Source: Nevskiaceae bacterium
Lineage (GTDB): Bacteria > Pseudomonadota > Gammaproteobacteria > Steroidobacterales > Steroidobacteraceae
Direction of reading: 5' to 3'
Length of the DNA stretch: 59,014 bases
Assembly (NCBI GenBank): GCA_018883185.1
Contig: VEQP01000017.1
Coordinates: forward strand, 1 to 59,014
The notes under the pieces are model-generated. The model made no database searches, was not told the DNA's origin, and saw only the letters and a program-made list of their open reading frames with translations. A program made the position numbers and the translations under genes. Of the stretch, positions 1 to 6,735 are shown one piece after another (the first letter of the stretch is position 1; each line of letters opens with the position of its first letter).

Positions 1-533
1 CTCAGTGCATAGATCGCAGAATATTTTTGACGTAACGGCCCGTAGCGCGAAGGGTCGGTGCGCTCGATCTCGAGGCCCGCCGTAAAGACTTGTGAGTTGC
101 GATCGTTGCGTCGATCGCGCGCCACGCCTGCTTCGATGAACGGGCTGATATGCCAGATGTCGCTGGCGGTGAAATTCCAGCGTAGCCCCGGTACCACCGC
201 GATCGTGGATACATCGGTCGGTAGACCTTCCTCCAGCAGCAACTGAGGTTTGAAATCAAAAAAACCCAGGGTGATCGGTACCGTTACCATGACGCCTGCA
301 TGCCGCTTGGACGGCTCGCGCCATTGCCATTCGAAGGGCAAGCGATACACCTGGACCGTACGCCCGGAGATTTCGTAGATGCCGCTGCCGAGGCGGTGGG
401 CGAAGGCGAAATTGCCTTGGGGCAAGGCTTCCTCGGGCGGTTCGGCGGCGATCGCTTGGCAAGCCACCCACAGGCCTGCGAGCGCGCAGAGGGCGCTGAA
501 GCGGCGGGCGGCGGACATTCGCAAGGCGGACAT
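1..533 (-). CDS. Exported, probable outer-membrane beta-barrel protein (3' end outside window)
   Basis: The minus-strand frame starts at the ATG at 533 and is still open at base 1, so the C-terminus is missing. It opens with a signal peptide: an Arg-rich start, then a hydrophobic stretch (SALCALAGLWVACQAIAA) ending near residue 30. The mature part alternates polar and hydrophobic residues and contains strand-like pieces such as VMVTVPITLGFF, VVPGLRWNFTA and ISPFIEAGVARD, which suggests an outer-membrane barrel. No specific family is recognised. It starts 11 nt after the stop of the exported protein at 545-1279 and is probably the third gene of the nhaR-led unit. Barrel assignment is inference; the reading frame is well supported by composition and context. 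Confidence 0.6.
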   Translation of the reverse strand, partial: MSALRMSAARRFSALCALAGLWVACQAIAAEPPEEALPQGNFAFAHRLGSGIYEISGRTVQVYRLPFEWQWREPSKRHAGVMVTVPITLGFFDFKPQLLLEEGLPTDVSTIAVVPGLRWNFTASDIWHISPFIEAGVARDRRNDRNSQVFTAGLEIERTDPSRYGPLRQKYSAIYAL

Positions 534-544
534 GCCTGTATGTT

Positions 545-1279
545 TTACTTCGAGGTGGTGGTCGGCTCGCGCGCTGCGCCGCGCATCAGTGCACGAATGT
601 ACTCCGGTGCGACGAGATGGCAGTAATGGTTGCCCCGCCAGCTCTCGGGCATGATTTTCCAGCGCCAGTCTTCCCATTCGGCAAAGAGCGCTGCCGCCCG
701 CAAATGCAGTCGTCCGTCCTCGCCGCGATACGCCTCGGCCGCAGACTTCACCCACTGGGAACCGGTGTAGCGCAGCACGTCGGCATCCAGCATCACACGC
801 TGCGGCGGCTCACGCAGCAGGGCGCGCTCAGCGGCAGACAGCTCCGCGACGATCTCGCGAATCATCTCGCGGTGTACGTCCCGACAGCTGTGCGGGTTGC
901 CGGGTACATTCGGGTCGGCCGCGGCACGCGCGCCATGCACGGCGCGCAAATGATCGGCCGATTTGGTCTTGCAGGACACACCGATCGGCATGCCACTCGA
1001 GTTGCGAACCACGAACTGATGGGTGCGTAAGGGTTCTATCCCCGGCTTTGAGAGTTTGAAGGACTCGAAGTCCGGCTCGATGACGTTGCGCAGCGGCAGG
1101 CTCGTGGCCACGAGTCGCCGCTGCACCTCGCCGCAGAAATCGTCGTGCGTGCTCGCGAGGCTCTTCGCAGGCGAGGTCGGACTGAGCGTGGCTGAGGTGG
1201 CGGAGAGCGCGGCGCCGCTTGAAGCGACGACCAGCGTGAGCGCAAGCGGCAACTGAGCGATGGCAGACAAGCGGATCAT
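545..1279 (-). CDS. Hypothetical exported protein
   Basis: This is a 244-residue protein that I do not recognise. The N-terminus (MIRLSAIAQLPLALTLVVA) is a clear signal peptide, cleaved around residue 25-30. The mature part is rich in Arg and Trp with a few Cys (C near 48, C near 101, C near 132), so it may form disulfides in the periplasm. The ATG at 1279 is preferred because GGAG lies 8 nt upstream. A TTG at 1297 that overlaps the nhaR stop is the alternative. It is the second gene of a minus-strand unit after nhaR and before the barrel-like protein. No function is proposed. Confidence 0.6.
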   Translation of the reverse strand: MIRLSAIAQLPLALTLVVASSGAALSATSATLSPTSPAKSLASTHDDFCGEVQRRLVATSLPLRNVIEPDFESFKLSKPGIEPLRTHQFVVRNSSGMPIGVSCKTKSADHLRAVHGARAAADPNVPGNPHSCRDVHREMIREIVAELSAAERALLREPPQRVMLDADVLRYTGSQWVKSAAEAYRGEDGRLHLRAAALFAEWEDWRWKIMPESWRGNHYCHLVAPEYIRALMRGAAREPTTTSK

Positions 1280-1293
1280 CGGGGCTGCTCCGA

Positions 1294-2274
1294 TCAAACG
1301 TTGCGCCGCAGTGTAGCACCGCCCTTGCCACGCTTTTGAGCGGTGGTTGGAGGCAGCTCGGTCTCGCCTTCGGCACGGGTCGAGTAGAACTCTCGCGCCG
1401 TTTGCGTGATCGTGGAGATGGCCGGGTGTTTGATCTTGCGCTCAGTGGAGATCGCGAAAAACCGCGCGCGCAGCCCCTCGATGCGGCCGATGGGCAAGAC
1501 CCCATATTGCCGGGTGATCTCCGTTTCGACGGCGAGCGGTGCGGCGAAAGCCCCCACGCCGTGCTGCGCGAAGGTCTTGACGAGCGCGCTGTCATCGAGC
1601 TCGCCGACGATGCGCGGGGTAATGCCGAGCTTTTCGAACCACGCATCGAGTATGCGGCGGTTGGCAGTGCGATCTGTGGGTAGCAGTAGCGGTGCTTCGT
1701 GCAAGCTCTGCGGGAAGTTGCCGCGCAGCTTGCGGGCGAGCGCTGGCGCTGCAAAAAAACCGATGGCCGATTCACCCAACAGGTGACTGAAAGCCTTGAA
1801 GCCAGCATCCGCGGGCACTGCACTCGTGGAGAGCACGAGATCGAGACGATGCGCCGCCAGTTCGCCGAGCAGAGTCTCGAGCGGGCCCTCGTGACACAGC
1901 ACTTGGAAGGGGCCATCTCCTGTTAGCAGGGGTTCGAGAATGCGCCAGGTGACCAGCTTCGGCACGGCATCCGCCACGCCGATGGCGACCGATCGACGGC
2001 CTCTGGCCCCGGCGCCGCGCAGCACGCTGGCGAGTTCGAGGCCGCGAGGGAAGATTTCCTCGGCATAGGCATAGGCGATACGCCCGAGTTCGGTGGGCAC
2101 AAGGCGCCGCCCCTGCTTTTCGAACAGGGCGCCCTGCCACTGGGCCTCGAGCAGCTTGATCTGGCCACTCACGGTTTGCGGCGTCAGATGCAGCGCCGCT
2201 GCGGCCTGCGCGACCCCGCCCTCGCGGATTACGGTCCAGAAGTACAACAGATGGGTGTAGTTCGGATGGCGCAT
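1294..2274 (-). CDS. nhaR: LysR-family transcriptional regulator, NhaR-like
   Basis: This 326-residue LysR-type regulator has an N-terminal winged helix-turn-helix at about residues 5-63, including the helix HLTPQTVSGQIKLLE, followed by a periplasmic-binding-protein-like effector domain. The start (NYTHLLYFWTVIREGG) and the segment LVPTELGRIAYAYAEEIF match the NhaR subgroup, which in E. coli activates the Na+/H+ antiporter gene nhaA. No nhaA is visible here, so the target is probably different. The gene is transcribed away from the methyltransferase at 2366, with a 21-bp dyad in the shared intergenic region. It leads the unit with the two exported proteins downstream. Family call is firm; the regulon is unknown. 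Confidence 0.85.
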   Translation of the reverse strand: MRHPNYTHLLYFWTVIREGGVAQAAAALHLTPQTVSGQIKLLEAQWQGALFEKQGRRLVPTELGRIAYAYAEEIFPRGLELASVLRGAGARGRRSVAIGVADAVPKLVTWRILEPLLTGDGPFQVLCHEGPLETLLGELAAHRLDLVLSTSAVPADAGFKAFSHLLGESAIGFFAAPALARKLRGNFPQSLHEAPLLLPTDRTANRRILDAWFEKLGITPRIVGELDDSALVKTFAQHGVGAFAAPLAVETEITRQYGVLPIGRIEGLRARFFAISTERKIKHPAISTITQTAREFYSTRAEGETELPPTTAQKRGKGGATLRRNV

Positions 2275-2305
2275 GGGCGGGCCTTGAGATAGTTCGGGAA
2301 ATTCG

Positions 2306-2326
2306 GATTATCAATCACGAATAATC
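2306..2326. promoter_or_regulatory. Inverted repeat in nhaR/methyltransferase divergent promoter region
   Basis: The two 6-bp arms GATTAT and ATAATC are perfect reverse complements separated by 9 bp. They sit 32 nt upstream of the nhaR start and 40 nt upstream of the methyltransferase start. The surrounding sequence is the most AT-rich of the area. Size, symmetry and placement fit a LysR-type operator, and T-N11-A pairs occur within it. Binding by the NhaR-like protein is inference. Confidence 0.45.
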
Positions 2327-2365
2327 GATTTTCCAGAACTGAGTCCTTTCGTTATGGTTGGGACC

Positions 2366-3559
2366 ATGAGCATTCCCAAGCCTTGGCACGAAATCGGTCA
2401 CCACGAGATGCTGCCGCAGCTCACGCACGATGAGCTCGTGCGCTTCGATATGGTCGGCCAGCTCAACAGCTTCGCCGCGCAGCGCCTCGCGCCGCGGGTG
2501 CGTACGGCCTACGAGACCCGCGTCGTCAATGCTTGGCGGATGCGTCACGGGCACGCCCCGAAGGATCGTCACGAGGTGGCAGAGGCCTTGGCACCCGATG
2601 CGGACTACCGCTCGTGGAGCCTCGTCCGACGCAACACCATGGAGATGCGTCAGCACGCAGGTCGCAGGGCGATGCTGCGTCAGGCGCGGCAACTGCGCGA
2701 TCGTGCCGCCGCCCTCAACGCCGGGGCGAACACGCTGCAACTCGATGAGTCGTTGCCTGTTCCGCGGTATGTATCGGCTGTCGATACCCACCTTATGCCG
2801 GGCGGCTATGCCGCCGAGCACTTGCAGGGCGATGTGGTGAATCCGGCCAACTACGACGCGGGGTTGTTTGCCACGGTCGGTGGCAGCGCCGGGCGCTGGA
2901 ACGATGCGGCAGGGCGAGCACTCGTCAACTGGCTGCGCGAGCAGCAGCCGCAGTTTCGACCCAAGCGCATCGTGGATCTCGGCTGTGGGGTCGGCCACAA
3001 CACCCTGCCGTTGCGCGCGGCATTTCCGGGTGCGGAGATCATCGCCATCGATGTGGCTGCGCCGATGCTGCGATACGGTCACGCGCGAGCACGCGCGCTC
3101 GGAGTCGAGGATGTGCTGTTCCGTCAAGAGGACGCCACGCACACCTCGATCGCGAGCGGCTCCTGCGATCTTGTCTATACGACGATGGTGCTGCACGAGA
3201 CGTCGCATGAAGCGCTGCCGAAGATCATGCTCGAGGCGCATCGCCTGCTGCGCGCGGGCGGGTTGACGATCCACCTCGAGCAGCCGCCTTATCGTGGGCT
3301 AGAGCCTTTCGAGCAGTTCATGCGCGATTGGGACGGTCGCTACAACAACGAGCCGTTCTGGAGCGCTTTGCACGAGACCCGCGTGCCGGAGCTGCTCGAG
3401 CGGGCAGGGTTCGCGCCAGAACACATCTTCGAGTCGCGCTGCTCGGCGGCGAGCGCGGGCTCGGCTCAGGAAGATTTCGGACGGGCGCCCTCGTGGTACG
3501 CCGTGGGTGCATGGCAAACGGCAAACGGACTTGCCGCGATTGGAGAGCATGGATCATGA
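2366..3559 (+). CDS. Class I SAM-dependent methyltransferase with helical N-terminal domain
   Basis: The protein has 397 residues. The first ~200 are mostly helical and not a known catalytic domain. The Rossmann methyltransferase fold follows, with motif I VDLGCGVGHN (D204 near the SAM site), the acidic turn IIAIDVA, the motif DLVYTTMVLHE and a late strand AGGLTIHLEQP. The ATG at 2366 is chosen over the one at 2354 because of the weak GGGA just before it and homology-like spacing. It overlaps the next gene by 4 nt (ATGA). Its architecture, including an LxLxxxLPxPxY segment near residue 124, matches the methyltransferase at 34457-35593, so the two are paralogues. The substrate is unknown. Confidence 0.8.
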   Translation: MSIPKPWHEIGHHEMLPQLTHDELVRFDMVGQLNSFAAQRLAPRVRTAYETRVVNAWRMRHGHAPKDRHEVAEALAPDADYRSWSLVRRNTMEMRQHAGRRAMLRQARQLRDRAAALNAGANTLQLDESLPVPRYVSAVDTHLMPGGYAAEHLQGDVVNPANYDAGLFATVGGSAGRWNDAAGRALVNWLREQQPQFRPKRIVDLGCGVGHNTLPLRAAFPGAEIIAIDVAAPMLRYGHARARALGVEDVLFRQEDATHTSIASGSCDLVYTTMVLHETSHEALPKIMLEAHRLLRAGGLTIHLEQPPYRGLEPFEQFMRDWDGRYNNEPFWSALHETRVPELLERAGFAPEHIFESRCSAASAGSAQEDFGRAPSWYAVGAWQTANGLAAIGEHGS

Positions 3560-3867
3560 ATTCCCTCCCACTGGAAGCTGACCCCATCCAGCCAGCACCT
3601 GCGGTCCCGCGAGGGCGTCGTCCGGAATTCACCGACGACCCGATGCTCGACCGGTTGTACTCGGTCACGCTCGCGTTGGTATCGGAACTCGCCGTCACGC
3701 GCACGCGACTCGACACGGTCGAGCGCCTGCTCGCCGAGCGTGCCGTGCTGCCCGCGGCCGAGGTCGAGGGCTTCAAGCCTGATGAGGTGCAGGCTGCTTC
3801 GCGTGCCGAGTGGCAGCAGGCTTATCTCGAGCGCGTGCTGCGCGGTTTGCTTAACGAACCCGCTTGA
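3556..3867 (+). CDS. Short helical partner protein of the methyltransferase
   Basis: A 103-residue protein starting inside the stop of the methyltransferase (ATGA overlap), so the two are probably translationally coupled. After a Pro-rich N-terminus there is one long predicted amphipathic helix (ALVSELAVTRTRLDTVERLL) followed by the signature ERAVLPAAEVEGF and a second short helix. The protein encoded at 34101-34460 has the same pattern (AELYVVRERLATLEAEL, then RQVLPAEAVERH) and also follows a related methyltransferase. It has no catalytic motif. It could be a subunit, stabiliser or oligomerisation factor for the enzyme. The last 17 nt overlap the convergent gene at 3851-4375. Confidence 0.7.
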   Translation: MNSLPLEADPIQPAPAVPRGRRPEFTDDPMLDRLYSVTLALVSELAVTRTRLDTVERLLAERAVLPAAEVEGFKPDEVQAASRAEWQQAYLERVLRGLLNEPA

Positions 3868-4375
3868 CCTTCGCGGCTCGCCCCGAGGCGGCCACCAGGG
3901 TGAATGAGCCGAGTGCGCCCGGCTTGATCACGATGCTCTCACCGGTTTTCAGACGCAGCGTCACGCCGCTGGCCAGTTGTTGCCAATGCTGTCCGTTGTC
4001 GAGGCTGACGCGAAATGTGCCGTTGGCGAGGTAATCGACCGCCTCGACACTAGCGCTCAACTCCGCAAGATTCGAGGCGAGCGCCTTGGCCTGCTCGTCA
4101 CGCGCTTCTTGTGCGATCTTGCCGCGGTAGCCGAACAGCGCTTCATCGGTTTTCGGGACATCGACTTTCGATGCAGTGCCGAGCTGCTCAGTGCGAAACA
4201 GTCGGTCGTAGCACGCGAGGCGCTGCCCGATGTCCGACAGAGCGCCACAGCGCCGCGCATCGGTGACGAGCCTCGAATCTTGCGGTGCATTAGCCGGCGG
4301 TTCCGCATTAGTGGGCGGGTCCGACTGAGCGGCTAGCGGCTGAGCGGCGATTGCCAGTATCCAGATCAGCCGCAC
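3851..4375 (-). CDS. Small exported protein with Cys-rich RLxCYD motif
   Basis: A 174-residue protein, unrecognised as a whole. The GTG at 4375 is chosen because it comes 2 nt after the stop of the upstream hydroxylase gene and begins a good signal peptide (RLIWILAIAAQPLAAQ). The mature protein contains CGALSDIGQRLACYDRLF at about residues 48-65, a two-Cys helical motif found in many small proteobacterial exported proteins. It also has a C-terminal beta-rich part with a pattern like FRVSLDNGQHWQQL. It is probably co-transcribed with the beta-hydroxylase. It could be a periplasmic substrate or helper of that enzyme, but nothing in the sequence proves this. Confidence 0.6.
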   Translation of the reverse strand: MRLIWILAIAAQPLAAQSDPPTNAEPPANAPQDSRLVTDARRCGALSDIGQRLACYDRLFRTEQLGTASKVDVPKTDEALFGYRGKIAQEARDEQAKALASNLAELSASVEAVDYLANGTFRVSLDNGQHWQQLASGVTLRLKTGESIVIKPGALGSFTLVAASGRAAKVKRVR

Positions 4376-4377
4376 AA

Positions 4378-5364
4378 TCAGATCTCCCACGCTGGCGGTG
4401 CGCCATTGTACCGATCGATGCCGACGAACAACTGTGTTACCCAGTCGCGCTCCTGCGCAGTGAGTTCCGGTCGCCAGATTTCGAACAGAAGGATCACCCG
4501 CGTTTCCTTGGAGTCGTTCCAGGCTTCGTGCTCGATGGTGTCGTCGAACGCCCAGGTGACACCCTTGCGCCATTCGCGAGTTTCGTTGCCGACGCGGAAG
4601 CGGCAGCCTTCAGGCACGATCAGCGGCAAATGGCAGATCAGCCGAGTGTTGACGAGCCCGCAGTGCGGCGGGATGTGTGCGCCGGGGCGCAACAGCGAAA
4701 ACAGCACCGACGGAGAACGTTGCGGGAGCGAGCCGAGCGGCACTTTCTGCAGCGCCGCCATGGTGCGCGGACAGCGGCGTGCATTTTCGGTGATCACATT
4801 GCCCTCTTTCCAAAGATAGAAGGCACTCCAGTCCGGGTTATTCAGCATGCCGGCTTCGGCCTTGCGCGGGCGGTTCGGATCGCCTTGCACATAGGGCTTG
4901 AAGTCATCAGGTGTACGCAGCAGCTCGAGCAACTCATCGCGAATGGCATCCGTGTGAGACTCGAGTTCGGCGAACCAGGGGAAGGGCGCGCGATCGTAAA
5001 ACTGGATCTGCGGCAGCCCCGGGAAAAAGTAGTAGCGCGGGTTCTGAAAGAAGATCTGCTTGCGGCCGAGTACGATATCGAGCGATTCGGCGAAGCGCGG
5101 ACTCGAGGCCTCGGGGCGAAAGCCCTGTGCGGCGAGGTGGTCGGTGAGATGCTGCTGAAATTGATTTGCGTAAGTTGAGAGCAGCGAACGGATCCGCACC
5201 AGTTCGTTTTCAAGCGCAGGGCTTCGAGGCGTTGCCGCCGCCGCGCGAATGGCGGCTTGATAAAAAGCGGCTGCCGAGCGTTTGTCCCCGCCCGCCGCGT
5301 ATTCGTCACCGCGGTGGATGAGTGCGATCGGATTGGCGGTCGTGTTTGGCGCGGAAGCGCTCAT
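4378..5364 (-). CDS. Aspartyl/asparaginyl beta-hydroxylase domain protein
   Basis: A 328-residue protein. Residues ~15-45 look like a single TPR-like helical hairpin. The C-terminal half is the AspH-type Fe(II)/2-oxoglutarate oxygenase fold. The iron ligands are visible as H234 in IPPHCGLVNTRL and H279 in FDDTIEHEAWND, and R289 in ETRVIL is placed to bind 2-oxoglutarate. The spacing fits known AspH enzymes, which hydroxylate Asp or Asn side chains. The ATG at 5364 excludes an implausible upstream extension. It is divergent from a close paralogue at 5468, with 103 bp between the starts. The substrate is unknown: a protein, peptide or amino acid are all possible. Confidence 0.85.
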   Translation of the reverse strand: MSASAPNTTANPIALIHRGDEYAAGGDKRSAAAFYQAAIRAAAATPRSPALENELVRIRSLLSTYANQFQQHLTDHLAAQGFRPEASSPRFAESLDIVLGRKQIFFQNPRYYFFPGLPQIQFYDRAPFPWFAELESHTDAIRDELLELLRTPDDFKPYVQGDPNRPRKAEAGMLNNPDWSAFYLWKEGNVITENARRCPRTMAALQKVPLGSLPQRSPSVLFSLLRPGAHIPPHCGLVNTRLICHLPLIVPEGCRFRVGNETREWRKGVTWAFDDTIEHEAWNDSKETRVILLFEIWRPELTAQERDWVTQLFVGIDRYNGAPPAWEI

Positions 5365-5467
5365 GTTAGAGTTTGGCTCGTGGGTCAACCTGCCGCAGTA
5401 TCCATCGCGTTGCGCAGCGGGTAAAGGCGGTAGACAGGTCGTTTGGCGGCAGGGGGCGATCATCCCG
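5365..5467. promoter_or_regulatory. Divergent promoter region of two beta-hydroxylase genes
   Basis: This 103-bp gap is the only untranslated space between the two divergent hydroxylase genes, so it must hold both promoters unless transcription reads in from elsewhere. An AGGGGG run about 12 nt before the ATG at 5468 may act as its ribosome binding site. I cannot assign -35/-10 boxes with confidence. Confidence 0.4.
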
Positions 5468-6661
5468 ATGGAGCGCACAGCATCCGGGCGCACGAGCGTC
5501 GAATACGAACAACTCGCCACGCGCGCAATGATGGCGGGAGATTTTGCGACCGCACGCGGACTGCTCGATGCCTGGGTGCAGCAGGAGCCTACGCACCTCG
5601 GTGCGTGGTTGCGCCGCGCGGCCGTGTGTCGGCAACAGGGTGATACGGCTGCCGCCTTCGACTCGCTGAGCGGCGCGCTGAAGCTCGACCCGCGCTGTTT
5701 CCCGGCTTTGCTGATGGTGGCCACCTTGCTCGAGCGCGAGGGCGATGTACCCGCAGCGGCGCGCCAATACGAAATCGCGATCGCTCAAGCGCCTCCTGAT
5801 GAGCGACTCGATGCCGCCTCGCGCAGCGCGCTTGAGCACGGTCGGCACATCGTCGCGAAACATTCGGCAGCGCTGCGCGATTACATCCACGCGGATCTCG
5901 ATACCGTTCGGCAGGATTGCACGCCAAGCGAGCAACGGCGCCTCGAGACCTTCATCGATACGACGCTGCGCCTGCGGCAGCGTTACATGCAGCAGCCGAT
6001 GGAGTACTGCTACCCGGGCATGCCGTCGATCGAGTTTTACGATCGATCGATGTTCCCGTGGCTCGTGGAGCTCGAGGCCGCGACGCCAGACATTCGTCGC
6101 GAATTGCTCGGGCTACTCGACGAGGGCGCGCCCGGCTTCTCGCCGTACGTGAATTACGCCGAACACATGCCGCTCGATCAGTGGCGCGAGCTCAATCGCT
6201 CGCCGCGTTGGACAGCTTGGCATTTCTACGAGCGCGCGACGCCCATTGCCGATCGCTGGGTGCGGGCGCCACTGACCGCGGCGGCGTTTTCGAGGCTTCC
6301 GCAGGCGCGGGTGCCGCTGCGTTCCCCCACCGCGCTGTTCTCGGCGCTACGGCCGAAGACCCGCATCCCGCCGCACACGGGCATCGCTAACTTCCGCCTG
6401 CTCGTGCACCTTGCACTCGTGATTCCGCAAGGTTGCGGCTTTCGTGTGGGTGGCGAGACGCGGCCGTGGCGAGAGGGCGAAGCCTGGATCTTCGATGACA
6501 CGATCGAGCACGAGGCCTGGAATGACAGCGATGAGCTGCGCGTGATCCTCATCTGCGACATCTGGAGTCCGCTGCTCTCGCTCGCCGAGCGTGAGGCCAT
6601 TGCTGCGGTGATCCGTGCTCGCGATGCCTACACGGGCATCATTCCGCGCAGCGACGGTTGA
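5468..6661 (+). CDS. TPR-containing aspartyl/asparaginyl beta-hydroxylase
   Basis: A 397-residue protein. Residues ~10-120 form TPR-like helix pairs (ATRAMMAGDFATARGLLDAW, then CRQQGDTAAAFDSLSGALKL and LEREGDVPAAARQYEIAI). The C-terminal oxygenase domain carries H303 in IPPHTGIANFRL, H348 in FDDTIEHEAWND and R358 for 2-oxoglutarate. It is clearly a paralogue of the divergent gene at 4378-5364, but with a longer TPR part, which suggests a different protein partner. The ATG at 5468 starts the TPR region directly. Transcription faces the TBDR gene and ends next to that gene's terminator. Confidence 0.87.
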   Translation: MERTASGRTSVEYEQLATRAMMAGDFATARGLLDAWVQQEPTHLGAWLRRAAVCRQQGDTAAAFDSLSGALKLDPRCFPALLMVATLLEREGDVPAAARQYEIAIAQAPPDERLDAASRSALEHGRHIVAKHSAALRDYIHADLDTVRQDCTPSEQRRLETFIDTTLRLRQRYMQQPMEYCYPGMPSIEFYDRSMFPWLVELEAATPDIRRELLGLLDEGAPGFSPYVNYAEHMPLDQWRELNRSPRWTAWHFYERATPIADRWVRAPLTAAAFSRLPQARVPLRSPTALFSALRPKTRIPPHTGIANFRLLVHLALVIPQGCGFRVGGETRPWREGEAWIFDDTIEHEAWNDSDELRVILICDIWSPLLSLAEREAIAAVIRARDAYTGIIPRSDG

Positions 6662-6663
6662 GC

Positions 6664-6700
6664 AAAAAAAAGCGGCGGTTCCCTTTCGGAAACCGCCGCT
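6664..6700 (-). terminator. Rho-independent terminator of the TonB-dependent receptor gene
   Basis: Read on the minus strand, a GC-rich stem (AGCGGCGGTT paired with AACCGCCGCT, one bulge, short loop) is followed by eight Ts. It begins 36 nt beyond the receptor stop codon. The stem could also stop plus-strand transcription from the hydroxylase, but the T tract is on the minus-strand side. It is the only classic intrinsic terminator I find in the window. Confidence 0.85.
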
Positions 6701-6735
6701 GGTGTCAGCCCCTTGCGGGGTCCGACAGGCTCGTC

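Noticed and set aside
828-1916. Minus-strand frame overlapping nhaR and the exported protein in another phase
   Set aside because: It runs across the junction of two better-supported genes and is Ser/Arg/Ala-rich without structure.
6710-6721. Second small hairpin (CCCC-GCAA-GGGG on the minus strand) just before the receptor terminator
   Set aside because: It is only 4 bp long; it may assist termination but does not merit a separate call.
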